Part shown: positions 1-11,780 of the stretch, piece after piece
Layout of the letters: every line of letters starts with the position of its first letter
Position numbering within the stretch: the first letter of the stretch is position 1
DNA from: Gordionus sp. m RMFG-2023
Lineage: Eukaryota > Nematomorpha > Gordioida > Chordodea > Parachordodidae
Reading direction: 5' to 3'
Assembly (NCBI RefSeq): GCF_954871325.1
Contig: NC_088778.1
Coordinates: forward strand, 32,066,730-32,130,729
DNA: 64,000 nucleotides
Notes under the pieces: generated by a model
Databases searched by the model: none
What the model was told of the DNA's origin: nothing
The model's input: the letters and a program-made list of their open reading frames with translations, nothing else
Made by a program: the position numbers and the translations under genes

Positions 1-1632
1 AAATCCATAGAAACAGAAATTCCAAATCCATCCAAACAAATCAAAAGACATAGAAACAGAAATAAATTCATAAACCATCGAAACAGAAATTCTAAACCCA
101 TATAATCAGAAGTTCCAAAACCATAGAAACAGAAATGCCAATCCATCAAAACAGAAATTCCAAATCCATCGAAACAAAAATTCCAAAAATCAGGAGTTCC
201 AAACGCATCAAAACGGAAGTTCCAAATTTATCGAAACAGAAATTCAAAAGCCATATAAACAGAATATCCAAATACATAGAAACAAAATTTAAAAAACATC
301 CAAAGAGAAATTCAAAACCCATAGAAACAGAATTTCCAAATCCATCGAAACAGAAGTTCCAAATCCATAGAAACAGAAATTCTAAATTTTCGAAACAGAA
401 GTTTCGAAACAGAAGTTCCAAATCCATCTAAACAGAAACTCAAAATGCATGTACATAAATTCCAAATCCATGAACAGAAATTCCAAATCCATGAACAGAA
501 ATTCTAAATCCATCAAAACAAAAATTCCAAATCCATCGAAAGAGAAGTTCCAAATCCAAAAAAACAGAAATTTAAAATCCATGAATGGAAATTCCAAATC
601 CAACGAAACAGAAGTTCCAAATCCTAAAAACTGTTATTCCAAATCTATCGAGATAGAAATTCCAAATCCATCGAAACCGAAATTCCATACCCATTGAAAC
701 AGAAATTCAAAAGCTTCGAAATTGAAGTTCCAAACCCATCGAAACAGAAATTCCAAATCCATCGAAGAAATTCCAAATCTATCGAAACAGAAATTCCAAA
801 CCCAATAAAACAGAAATTCAAAACTTCGAAATTGAAGTTCCAAACCCATCAAAACAGAAGTTCCAAAAAGAAATTCTAAATCCACGGAAACAGAAGTTCC
901 AAATCCATCGAAACGATTTCAAATCCATCGAAACAGAAATTTCGAATCCATCGAAACAGATATTTCGAATCCATCGAAACAGAAATTTCAAATCTATCGA
1001 AACAGAAATTCCAATCCATCGAAACAGAAGTTCCAAATCCATAGAAACAGAAATTCAAAATCCATGAACAGAAAATCCAAATCCATCTATTTCAAATCCA
1101 TAGAAATAAAATTCAAAATACATCCAAACAGAAATTCAAAATCCATCGATTTAGAAATTCAAAACCCAAAAAAAACAGAAGTTCTAAATCCATCAAAACA
1201 GTAGTTTCAAATAGAGAGAAACAGAAATTCAAAAGCTTCTAAACAGAAGTTCCAAACCCATTGAAATAGAAGTTCCAAATCCATCGAAACTGAAATTCAA
1301 AATCCAAGAACAGAATTTCCAAATCCAAAGGAACAGAAATTCAAAATCCATGGACAGTAATTCCAAATCCATCGAAACAGAAGTTCCAAATCCTTCACAA
1401 CAGTAGTTCCAGATCCATCGAAATAGAAATTCCATATCCATCGAAACAGTATCTCCAAACCCATTGAAACAGAAGTTCCAAATCCATCGAAAAAAAATTC
1501 TAAACACTGAAATAGAAGTTCCAAATCCATAGAAGAAATTTAAAAGCCATCGAAACAGAAGTTCCAAATCCATCGAAACAGATTTTCCAAATCCATCGAA
1601 ACAGAAATTCAAAAGACATAGAAACAGAAGTG
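1..1632. repeat. 23-bp tandem satellite, array 1
   Basis: This is a degenerate tandem array whose unit reads roughly ttccaaatccatcgaaacag plus aag, repeating every 23 bp (for example gaaacag recurs at 1021 and 1044). About 70 units are present, with many one- or two-base length variants. Because 23 is not a multiple of 3, the array reads as apparently open frames on both strands rich in W, N, F, C, F, D, G (minus) or N, S, K, S (plus). These are artefacts of stop-free repeats, not genes. The left edge lies outside the window. Confidence 0.95.
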
Positions 1633-2149
1633 CAAACTAAATTTTAACTTCCAAACCATCGTAACCTCACCACCCAAGAGCAATGCGACCTGATCAACAA
1701 ATTTAATAAATTAGAATTTTTTTAATATTAAAAAACCGCTTATTGATAGCAATATTGTCATAAAAACTTGTTATTTATTAAGATCTACTTTCCATTCAGC
1801 TATTCGAAATTGGAACGGATTTTAAAGCTTTGATTATTTTACAATCCAGATGGGTGTGTTTGAAACCCTTGTCATTTAAATAATTCTAAGCTAATTTAGA
1901 TTGGCATTAGAAAAAATCTCTCAACATTCCACTTTACGTTTATATTATTCGTTATTTTGACAAATTACATTTCAATTTAAAAAATAAAAATATTTTGGTT
2001 TGCGGCGTAAATTTAAAAATGAATTAAATCTTCATTATCTGATTTAAATTTATAAAAATTTATCCGCAAAAAATTTCCTTTATGAATTCTGTTAATATAC
2101 ATATATACAGGAAATAATAATTGCTATTATATTTTTGTCATTATAATTA
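1633..2149. repeat. Spacer of satellite higher-order unit, copy 1
   Basis: About 520 bp of non-satellite A+T-rich DNA that recurs at 2486-3000 with roughly 85-90% identity by eye. Both copies start in the satellite motif agaaacagaagtgcaaac, continue with caatgcgacctgatcaac, and end near atatacatatatacagga. No coding potential is seen. Confidence 0.85.
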
Positions 2150-2485
2150 CAGAAATTCAAAAGCCATCGAAACAGAAGTTCCAAAGCCATCGAAACAAAA
2201 ATTCAAAAGCCATCAAAACAGAAATTCAAAATCCATGAACAGAAATTCAAAATCCATCGAAACAGAAGTTCCAAATCCTTCAAAACAGTAGTTCCAAATC
2301 CATCGAAATAGAAATTCCAAATACATCGAAACAGAAATTCCAAACCCATTGAAACAGAAGAAACAGAAATTTAAAAGCCATCGAAATGGAAGTTCCAAAT
2401 CCATCGAAACAGAATTCAAAAGCCATAGAAACAGAAATTCAAAAGCCATCGAAACAGAAATTCAAAAGACATAGAAACAGAAGTG
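2150..2485. repeat. 23-bp tandem satellite, array 2
   Basis: A shorter array (about 14 units) of the same 23-bp family, lying between the two copies of the 520-bp spacer. Its final units match the final units of array 1, so array end plus spacer behaves as one duplicated block. Confidence 0.9.
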
Positions 2486-3000
2486 CAAACTAAATTTTAA
2501 CTTCCAAACCATCGTAATCTCACCACTAAAGAGCAATGCGACCTGATCAACAAATTTAATAAATTAGAATATTTTTAAAATTAAAAAACCGCTTAGTGAT
2601 AGCAATATTATCATAAAAACTTATTATTTATTAAAATCCGATCTAATTTCCATACAGCTATTCAAATTGGAACGGATTTTAGAGCTTTGATTATGTTACA
2701 ACAGAACGGTTTGTTTGAAACCCTTGTCATTTAAATAATTTTAAGCTAATTTAGATTGGCGTTAAAAAAAATCTTTCAATATTCAGCTTTGCGTTTATAT
2801 TATTCGTTATATTTTGACAAATTACTTTTCAATTTAAAAATAAAAAACTAGCTTAAATAAATTTTTGTTCGCGGGGTGAATTTAAAAAGGAAATAAACCT
2901 TCGTTATCTGATTTAAATTTATTGAAATTTATCCGCCATAATATTATAGAACATTTATTTAATATACATATATACAGGATGCTATTATACATTATAATTA
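2486..3000. repeat. Spacer of satellite higher-order unit, copy 2
   Basis: Second copy of the spacer described at 1633-2149, with small indels and scattered substitutions. It loses similarity near 2985-3000, just after the tatacatatatacagga motif. This sets the right edge of the higher-order unit. Confidence 0.85.
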
Positions 3001-3871
3001 TCTTGATTCGGTATCATATCGACTGGCACTCTAGATATATCATTAAAAAATAAAATTTATAAGTTTGCATAAATTTGTCATTTGATGTAGTAATATTATT
3101 AATGATTAACAAAAGTAATCAGATTAATATATATAGAATTTTTGGTTAAATAATATATTTCTCGTTGATAATTTTAAATCTTATATTTTTGCGAATTTAA
3201 ATATTTTTTTTCACTTCTTATGGTTTTATGGTTTCAACTAGAGAGACCTTAGGATTAAGGATAGAAAAGGTAAAAGTAAATCCACATAATTTATACCCCC
3301 TAAAATATATTAGAACTATAAATTTAGCCTAGAAACAATTATATATTTAATAAAAAAAGGAAAGTAGGTAAATATGAGTAATAATATAAAAAAAAATTTT
3401 CCTTTATAAATTAGAATTTAATTGAATTTTCCTAAAATATTACTGTCACTTTTCGACCCTTTAATCCACGTCTCTTTTTGGGTTGTGTTCAATATTTACT
3501 CTTTAATCTACTATATTGTCCAAAATATTTTAAAAATTAAACTCACATGACACGTCAATTATAATACTAATAAATATGTTACCCAAAGATAGAAAATAAC
3601 TCGCTCTTATCTTCAATACTACAATCGCTTTCACTTAATATCACAAAAATAACATTTTATGTATCCATACAGCGACTCCCCACGCACTTGTTTATTATTA
3701 GAAATATCATATCAAATTTTTATCTTCCATGTTCATTTTCCATTTAAAATGTCCAATTCAATTATGCTTTTCCTTTTCCTTTTTATGATTTATATTTTAT
3801 AGAATTCCATAAGTAGTGTATTATGCTAGGTTTCTATTCATATATAAATAATATTAACGACAATAGATATT
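3001..3871. other. A+T-rich intergenic DNA, nothing recognised
   Basis: No open frame longer than noise, no clear repeat and no RNA gene is seen here. Confidence 0.6.
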
Positions 3872-4081
3872 TTGTATTTGACAACTTACATAAATATATT
3901 TATTTATAACATCAAGTCCTCTACGACATCCATTGGATGCGAATGTTGCAATGAATGGTTTCATTTAAAATGCTTGAATTTAAAAGCGAAAGTGTTTAAA
4001 TTACATTGCAAACATGATATGACGATGATTGCGACGCTTGGACTGGAAACAATACGTCCTCTACCAAGCGATATTTTATAA
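3872..4081 (+). pseudogene. PHD-type zinc finger fragment
   Basis: A 69-residue open frame contains a short stretch that looks like the middle of a PHD finger: IGCECCNEWFHLKC, giving C-x2-C, then WFH and C three residues on. Aromatic-His-x2-Cys after a CxxC pair is the signature of the second half of a PHD or PHD-like finger. The usual last Cys pair is not present; the sequence drifts into KLHCKHD. PHD fingers occur in chromatin proteins and also in many transposon proteins. In this repeat-rich context a transposon scrap or a lone decayed exon is likelier than a working gene. The start Met is arbitrary. Confidence 0.4.
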
Positions 4082-4815
4082 TAGAATATACGTTAAAATG
4101 ACCGTATCTTTTAATCCAAAATAAGTTTTATAATAGTTATAAAAATAAATAGAGTATAAATATCGATTCATCATCAGCTAATGTGATTATATTTAGATAT
4201 TATATTCATTTAAAACGACACTAATTATTTAAGAAGAATGCCGTACCATGAGTATGTGGCCTTATGTAAAAAATAAATTTGATAATATATTTATAGCTGA
4301 ATATTTTGGGGTGTATCTCGGAAAGACTCGTCACAGTAATGTTAAAAATTGTGATGAGGTATATACCATAACACCTATAAATATACTTAACTCTATAAAA
4401 TAGAATATTGCGGATAAAAGTGTAAGAATTCTATAAAGATTCGATTTTTAATAAAAACATTACTGAGTCTCCTCGAGAGATAAAACAAATTCGGAATATA
4501 AAGTATAACATTAAACGCAAAAACCAGGATATACAGCCAATTTTTCAGATCAAGTATATTATTAATTCTTATGGATATGAGTAAATATCTGATGGTGAAA
4601 AATATAAATATTATTGCAATGAAATTGTTAATAATATTATATACATTTTTTATAATACAAAATATTAAATATACTGTCAAAGACGTAAACCTTGTATATA
4701 GGTGTAAGATAAAACCTACAATTAGAATTGTTTGTTATGGCAACAATATACAAACATATCGCAGTTTAGAGAAAACAAGGAGGAAACCATTCTATATATA
4801 TATGGGTCTTATATT
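4082..4815. other. A+T-rich DNA with chance open frames
   Basis: Two overlapping frames on opposite strands (4393-4680 minus, 4571-4873 plus) are rich in I, N, F, Y and K. They show no motif, as expected from low-GC sequence. I do not call them genes. Confidence 0.55.
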
Positions 4816-5586
4816 TTTGCACGGTGAAATTTCCATAAGGAAGCATACCATAGTTTGCTATATTAAAAAATAAGAATGTTTTTATCTAAAATACAATGTT
4901 ATAAAGAAATAATATTGTATTAAAACCCTCATCTAGTGTCACAAGAGGATGCAAAATTACATATTCTTGTTTGCATACCTCTTTTTTCCAGATTTGGCAG
5001 AGCGTTTATCTAGATTAAAAATTATTGAACCCTTAAACATTTCCAAATATTAATTAAACACATAGTACGTATAAAAATAAATTTATTTCATCATTTTGAG
5101 AGGAAAAGAATTTAAATTTAAAATTTAAAATATAATATTTTTTAGGCCAATAATTTTTTTGTTCTTGATATAAAATAAAATTCTCCTGTTTATAAACTTT
5201 TATGTTTTTATGAAATATAACGTGCGTTCCTTTTTGAAAAGGTAACGAGTAACTGTGCCGTTCCTTTTTTCAGATGTAACGAGTAACGCTAGAGCGTTAC
5301 TTTCTCAGATGTAACGAGTAAGACGCGTTCCTTTTTTATGTAACGAGACGGTAACGCGTTTCTTTTTTGTGGTAACATTTACAGCACTAATTATTTGTTA
5401 TTTTATAAAAAAATTTGTAATATATCAATTAATTTATTCCTCCAAAAAATTTAAAAAAATACTTTTACATCATTTTTAAATTTATGTTCATTACATTATA
5501 ATCAAAAAAAAAATTTTTTCATATTTTTTGTAAACCGCTTAATTTTATTACAAAATTTTTTATAAAGGCTCTATCTTGCGGTAATT
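4816..5586 (-). repeat. hAT 3' flank repeat, copy 1
   Basis: This block recurs in reverse complement at 39810-40365. Shared landmarks include aaaaccctcatctagtgtc, ccagatttggcagag, tcattttgagaggaaaa and the end of the hAT reading frame near 5571-5585 (gcctttataaa). It also holds imperfect repeats of cgttactcgttac between 5220 and 5360, and a hAT-like tip tagtgctgtaaatg (minus) near 5390. It reads as the 3' part of the hAT element whose transposase lies at 5571-7566. Confidence 0.7.
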
Positions 5587-5594
5587 ATTTTTAC

Positions 5595-5604
5595 NNNNNN
5601 NNNN
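5595..5604. other. Assembly gap of 10 N
   Basis: Ten N bases lie inside the last part of the hAT transposase remnant, so the join between the codons on either side is not certain. Confidence 1.
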
Positions 5605-6603
5605 ACAAACCGGAAATCGTAACGCAAGTTTACCATATTTCCCATAAGTGTAATAATTTCAGAACTATCACTATCATTTACTATTAAATTTGTTACAATT
5701 TCACTTCTATAATGTAACGCCAAGTTTAAAGTAGGCCCCTTTTGTACTGAAAGAAATTCGACAGTTTCTTTAAATTTTGAAAGAAATGCTAATAGTTCTT
5801 CTACCAGATTAGTTTCATAGTTTGATAATTTGAGAAAGTGCTTCCCAATTCTTTTCAAAACATTATTAATTAAATTCTTATTTAATTCAGATATGCTTTC
5901 TAGCATAATTAATATACTATGCCAACGTCTTGGGACATTTAATTTTAAGGTTTTCATATGCGTGGAATTATTGTTATTATTATCATTGGAATTGCCAATT
6001 TTAAAACGGGGATCCGGGTATGGATCAGTGCTGTCAAGATCTAACATGTCTGATATTAAATCTTTTTTTCAACAAAGGGTACCTTTTCAATATCATCTAC
6101 TGTAACCAGATTGTGTAAACCATGACCCAAACATAAGTGGTGTTTATGTTCACCTAATCGAACACCTTTTCTAACATTAGGCCCAGCATCTGTGACCATT
6201 TGTATTTTTTTCTTTTTAAATTAAATTCCTCTTCTATTTTATCAATCTCAGTTAGATTAGTTTCTGTGTTTTTTTTGTGTAGTAAATCATTTCAAAATTA
6301 TCATTTATTAAATGAAGTGTAAATGTAATATAGTTTCTTCTTCTGTATTGATCTGTCCACATATCAAATGTAATTGAACAAAATTTTGACCCTGAGTTAA
6401 TTTGTTCTTGTACATGTGCTTTCATTGATAGGTAAACATTATTAAGAGGAGTACGGCTTAGTGTTGTCCTGTCTGGCAAAATAGAATTAGAATTGATAAC
6501 TTTATATTTCTAATAAGTATTTTGAAATTTATAACAAAAAATCATTATATCTTTATTTTATATTAGACAACAAATTAGGGAGAATTTATCAAGAAGAAAT
6601 AAA

Positions 6604-6786
6604 TAGTGTTGTTAAATTTCCTAACTTTGACCATCTCTATTGTGTCTTATTCAGGCCTTTAGACTAAAATATTGAATTAAGCTTCTAAGTTTAGTCTCAA
6701 CTTGAAGATTGATTAGAATATTTCTGGATAAAAATATGGCTACGCTGTTTTATAGTTGACTAAATATAGGTAGTTTAACAACACTA
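6604..6786. mobile_element. hAT MITE (family B), perfect TSD
   Basis: A 183-bp non-autonomous element with tips tagtgttgttaaatt and its inverse ttaacaacacta. It is flanked by the perfect 8-bp direct repeat gaaataaa (6596-6603 and 6787-6794), the target length typical of hAT. It sits inside the dead hAT transposase, so it inserted later. A diverged sibling is at 40464-40632. Confidence 0.92.
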
Positions 6787-7566
6787 GAAATAAATTTGTT
6801 AAAAATATATTCTGGGTTGCAAAGCTACATGTTAAAACAAATGAATATGCAATTATCCAATATTATTTAAATCATATATGTCTATGTGTAATAATATTGT
6901 TAGCATGGCTATAAAATTCAACTATTGTAAATCTTCATCAGTAGCCAATGCTATTTCAATAGAACAAAAGAGACATAAAGGTAGTTATTATAATAGATAA
7001 GATATCTATAAATTTAATACCTTCAAAAAATCTTTCATTCCTATATTATCAATTTATTGAAAAGGTAATAGGTCAGCACAACATAATAACACATAATTTC
7101 TTGCTAGAAGCCAATTTTTAGAGGTTTTAGAATTTGTCTGGAATTTTGGTTTGGATATAAAATATTTTTTTAAATCTTGCGATTTTGATGAAGTATCTGC
7201 TTTAATATTATGTTCAGAAGTCAAGTGTTTTCAAATTTCCTGTGCTAATGTTTATTAAAAAGTTTTGATTTTATAGCTACATTATATTTTACAAAAAATA
7301 TATTTAAATTTATTAAAGATTTTGGCTATATATGAGAAAATAATATTTAAAAAAAAATACTGTGAAAATGGCTTATTATCATCATAGTCTCCAATAGCCT
7401 TTCTTAAGCAACAATTGCAGTAAAATTTGTGAGAATTTATGGAAATTGTTTTATTATCTCTTTTTAAGTGTAAATAACCAAAAAATTTCCAGACTATGGA
7501 TTTTTTATTTTCCAGAGTTAGGATATTAAAATTATTTATAGAATTATTAAATGTAGACGCATCCAT

Positions 7567-8195
7567 TTTAAAAATATGTAAAATTATGGTAACTTTTAGA
7601 ATTTTAGATTTTTGATTGATTGAATTCTATAATGACGCCAATACAGTTATGATTTTAAAATAGTAGAAAATAAAAATTCATCAAAATCCTGATTGACATT
7701 AAAAAAAATTTAAACAGTGATGTTGACCAATTATTAGAATAAAAAGGAATAAAATATGAAAGTAATTTCTGCGCCGGCGTGATTTTCTTAAACGGCGGCG
7801 TTTCCGGCGTAACCAAAAAAGGTTTATATATAGCCTTCGATATTCAATCATCAATATTTTATTTTGCCCCGGATAAATTTAATATTATTATAAAATTTTA
7901 ATTTTAACCATATAAAGGGTCATAACTAGACCCACTCACAAGTCACAACCCAGCCTAGCTTTTTTTTCTGAGACCCTTATCATTTCTGTACTCTCTTTTT
8001 TTGGTATTAATCTTGTTTCTATCATAATCATCTATATGTCTTATTAAAACTCTATTATTAAGCTATATAATGAAATTTAAATTAAATCATCGCTCTAACC
8101 TAATTTATTCTTGAGATATTTGAAAAGTTAATGAAGTACATTTTTTGTAAGTATCATTTTTTCCCGCTCTTTAAACGCCCATATTATTAGCGAGT
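7567..8195. other. Intergenic DNA, no gene seen
   Basis: A+T-rich, apart from a short G+C-rich stretch near 7770-7805 with ggcgg/ccggcg motifs. No motif, repeat partner or coding frame was recognised. Confidence 0.5.
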
Positions 8196-8325
8196 AATTG
8201 GTAGGAAGTAAAATTTCATTTTTTATTTTAGTTATAGTATATACACTACCAATATACAAAATTCAAAAAAAATTCTGAAGGGGGTCGGGTTGAAAATAGA
8301 CTTTTTATTTGTAGATTTGATATGG
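8196..8325. repeat. Solo terminal repeat of the 48-kb DNA transposon
   Basis: This stretch matches the right inverted repeat of the element at 48382-52020: tagtatatacactacca, then a gggtcgggttgaa motif, then tttgatatggaattc at the tip. Only one end is present, so this is a truncated copy of the same family or a close relative. Confidence 0.65.
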
Positions 8326-8622
8326 AATTCACCTTATATAATTTATATACAACTTTTGAATATCGCTACTACAAATCAATCGAGATATTTTTTACCATAA
8401 TTAATAATTTAATTACTATAATAAACATCAGAATGATTTTGGGTTAATTGTTCTACTTAATTGTAAAAATAAAATCTATACTATATCTACCTAGGCTCGT
8501 TTGAAGCAAAAATACCAATCAAATAAACAGGAAAAGATTCACGTTAGAATATTTTTTTATTTAACCAGAATAACTGTAACAACATAATTTTTAAATATTT
8601 GAGCAACCATCATATATAAATC

Positions 8623-11208
8623 TAGTGTTGTTAAAACGCCGCGAGTCGCGACCCCGACCCAAAGCTCGGGTCGTTTTATTCGACTCCGACTCAATGTTTG
8701 GGTCGTTTTTTTCGACTTCGACTCGAGTTCAAGCCGAAAAAAACGACTTCAACCCAAAATATGGGTCGTTTTTTTCGACTCCGACCCATGTCCAAGCCGA
8801 AAAAAACGACCTCGACCCAAAATATGGGTCGTTTTTTACGACTCGACTCAAAATTTGGGTTGTATTTTTCGACTCAAACTTGAAATTTGGGTCGTATTTT
8901 TCGACTCAAACTTAAAGTTTGGGTCATATTTTTCGACTCAAACTTGAAGTTTAGATCGTATTTTTCGACTCCAACTCAAAGTTTGGGTCGTTTTTCTGAC
9001 TCAGACTCAAACATCGGGTCGTTTCATTCAATCAGACCCAAAATATGGATCTTTTTTTAAAGACGACTTAAAGTTAGGGTTGCTTTTTTTCACCCCTAAC
9101 CCAATATCTAGATCATTTTTTTCGACCAAAAGTCAAATAACATTTAGTATATATATTAATATTATAGGCGGGAAAGTTACTTAAAGCTTCTTTAAATTAT
9201 AATGCTCTGATTAACTATTCATCATAGTTATATTTTAAAATTTTTAAGTGAAGATGTACCATAGAAAAGTGCCATTTGTCATGATGGTTATTTTTGAACT
9301 TTTTTAAATGAAATAGATAAAAATATATATTGTAGACATGTTAAATCAAAATTTCAGTGATACCATAGATAAGTGGTAATTGTCATAATCGCTATTTTTG
9401 AACTTTTTTGAGTTTTTTTAAAGCAAATTGCTAAAAATATATATTCTAAACATGTTAAATTAAAAATTCAGTGAGGATGTATCATAGATAGGTGACAATT
9501 GTCATAATCGGTATTTTTGAACTTTTTCAAATTTTTTTAAAGGAAATAGCTAAAAATATATATTCTAAACATGTTAAATTAAAAATTCAGTGAGGATGTA
9601 TCATAGATAGGTGACATTTGTCATAATCGCTTTTTGAACTTTTTCAAATTTTTTTAAAGGAAATATCTAAAAATATATATTCTAAACATGTTGAATTAAA
9701 AATTCAGTGAGGATGTATCATAGATAGGTGACAATTGTCATAATCGCTATTTTTGAACTTTTTCAAATTTTTTTAAAGGAAATAGCTAAAAATATATATT
9801 CTAAACATGCTAAATTAAAAATTCAGTGAGGATGTATCATAGATATTTTGAAAAAGTTCAAAAATAGCGATTATGACAATTGTCACCTATCTATGATACA
9901 TCCTCACTGAATTTTTAATTTAACATGTTTAGAATATATATTTTTAGCAATTTGCTTTAAAAAACTCAAAAAAGTTAAAAAATAGCGATTATGACAATTG
10001 TCACCTATCTATGATACATCCTCACTGAATTTTTAATTTAACATGTTTAGAATATATATTTTTAGCTATTTCCTTTAAAAAAATTTGAAAAAGTTCAAAA
10101 ATAGCGATTATGACAATTGTCACCTATCTATGATACATCCTCACTGAATTTTTAATTCAACATGTTTAGAATATATATTTTTAGATATTTCCTTTAAAAA
10201 AATTTGAAAAAGTTCAAAAAGCGATTATGACAAATGTCACCTATCTATGATACATCCTCACTGAATTTTTAATTTAACATGTTTAGAATATATATTTTTA
10301 GCTATTTCCTTTAAAAAAATTTGAAAAAGTTCAAAAATACCGATTATGACAATTGTCACCTATCTATGATACATCCTCACTGAATTTTTAATTTAACATG
10401 TTTAGAATATATATTTTTAGCAATTTGCTTTAAAAAAACTCAAAAAAGTTCAAAAATAGCGATTATGACAATTACCACTTATCTATGGTATCACTGAAAT
10501 TTTGATTTAACATGTCTACAATATATATTTTTATCTATTTCATTTAAAAAAGTTCAAAAATAACCATCATGACAAATGGCACTTTTCTATGGTACATCTT
10601 CACTTAAAAATTTTAAAATATAACTATGATGAATAGTTAATCAGAGCATTATAATTTAAAGAAGCTTTAAGTAACTTTCCCGCCTATAATATTAATATAT
10701 ATACTAAATGTTATTTGACTTTTGGTCAAAAAAAATGATCTAGATATTGGGTTAGGGGTGAAAAAAAGCAACCCTAACTTTAAGTCGTCTTTAAAAAAAG
10801 ATCCATATTTTGGGTCTGATTGAATGAAACGACCCGATGTCTGAGTCTGAGTCAGAAAAACGACCCAAACTTTGAGTTGGAGTCGAAAAATACGATCTAA
10901 ACTTCAAGTTTGAGTCGAAAAATATGACCCAAACTTTAAGTTTGAGTCGAAAAATACGACCCAAATTTCAAGTTTGAGTCGAAAAATACGACCCAAATTT
11001 CAAGTTTGAGTCGAAAAATACAACCCAAATTTTGAGTCGGAGTCGTAAAAAACGACCCATATTTTGGGTCGAGGTCGTTTTTTTCGGCTTGAACTCGGGT
11101 CGAAGTCGTAAAAAACGACCAATACTTTTAGTTGGAGTCGAAAAAAACAATCCAAAATTTGGGTGAGCTCTGTTCGAGCCGACTCGGCTAAGCCGATTAA
11201 CAACACTA
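8623..11208. mobile_element. 2.6-kb fold-back element with hAT-like tips
   Basis: A near-complete palindrome with its hinge close to 9847. Tips are tagtgttgttaa on the left and ttaacaacacta on the right. Each arm has an outer zone of degenerate repeats built on gggtcgttttttcgact (about 8640-9130 and 10730-11190). The inner zone holds about 119-bp tandem units: about five in the left arm and seven in the right. There is no transposase frame; the predicted short frames (repeated F-D-S, G-S-F-F-S-T) are repeat artefacts. The flanking 8-mers (tataaatc and tatatata) do not form a clean target duplication. The structure resembles fold-back transposons, while the tips resemble the hAT MITEs nearby. 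Confidence 0.85.
9180..10640. repeat. 119-bp tandem units inverted about a hinge
   Basis: The unit carries the landmarks gaggatgtatcatagatag, gacaattgtcataatcgc and aaatatatattctaaacatg. The palindromic gacaattgtc lies at about 9491, 9728, 9868, 9988, 10107 and 10341, with variants at 9269, 9372, 9609, 10227, 10460 and 10567. Units before 9847 run in one direction and those after it in the other. The innermost units are the most alike, and similarity falls towards the outside. Confidence 0.88.
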
Positions 11209-11563
11209 TATATATATGTGTGAAAATAATGTATTATAAATACAGAAAAAATTATATTTGAATCAATTCTTAATTTTATATATATTTTTTCTAAATTAAT
11301 TAAAGTTGAGATTTTGAAATTTTATTTCATAATTCTTATATTTGAAAATTTATATAAATTCTTGTAAAATTGCAATTCAACCTGGTCTCCGCTTTTTATA
11401 TGAATTATTTTAATGAAGTTTTTATTGCCTTCTATAAGAATTTAACTTAACAAAATTAATATAAAACTTACTAAATTATATTTTTTTTACTGCCCAATTT
11501 AAATTAATGCCAAAGGTAGTAAGAAATACTGATCATTTTAATCAATAAACATCTATTTCAGAG

Positions 11564-11780
11564 TAGTGTAGTTAAAAGGCTCATTTTGAGCCGATATTTA
11601 AAAACGACTAACTCAATATTTCATCCAGAATAATATTAAGCAAGCCTGAAGATTTAGTTTGCAGATGGAACAAAAGTTTGGACATCTATTATCGAAATCT
11701 TGAGTTTTAGGTAGTATTTTCTTGGCTAAAATATTGAGTTAGCCGTTTTTAAAAATCGGCTCAAAACGACCGTTAAACAA
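11564..11780. mobile_element. hAT MITE (family A)
   Basis: A palindromic element of about 220 bp: left tip tagtgtagttaaaaggctc, inner arms gccgatatttaaaaacg and gccgtttttaaaaatcggc, and core agcctgaagattta. The right tip is eroded, and the flanking 8-mers tttcagag and tttcggtg match at 6 of 8 positions. Other copies are at 17160, 18211, 46852 and 57511. Confidence 0.8.

Larger units (their letters stand above)
5571..7566 (-). mobile_element. BED-hAT transposase, decayed
   Basis: Pieces of one hAT transposase lie in order on the minus strand. At 7566-7282 is a BED zinc finger (SIVWKFFGYL..., FYCNCCL). At about 6479-6252 is the first catalytic region, with ITFDMWTDQYRRRNYITF. At about 6210-6100 is the second (MVTDAGPNVRKGVR) followed by CLGHGLHNLV, the CxxH motif of hAT elements. 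At 6047-5571 is the helical insertion region (NVPRRWHSILIMLESI, VEELLAFLSKFKETVEFLS). The pieces fall in different frames, with a 183-bp MITE (6604-6786) between them. The C-terminal dimerisation domain (hATC) is not found beyond 5571. The element is dead; terminal repeats were not fixed on the 7.6-kb side. Confidence 0.85.

Noticed and set aside
135-1612. Several open frames of 60-127 codons on both strands
   Set aside because: They follow from the 23-bp stop-free satellite; each is a shifted translation of the same unit.
4393-4873. Two overlapping frames on opposite strands, one resembling a membrane protein
   Set aside because: The hydrophobic look comes from A+T-rich codons (F, I, L, Y, N). 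There are no conserved blocks and strong overlap.
8625-8915. Frames reading repeated GSFFSTPT and FFRLR in the fold-back arms (also 10968-11206)
   Set aside because: Both arms give mirror-image frames from the gggtcgtttttcgact repeat; not coding.
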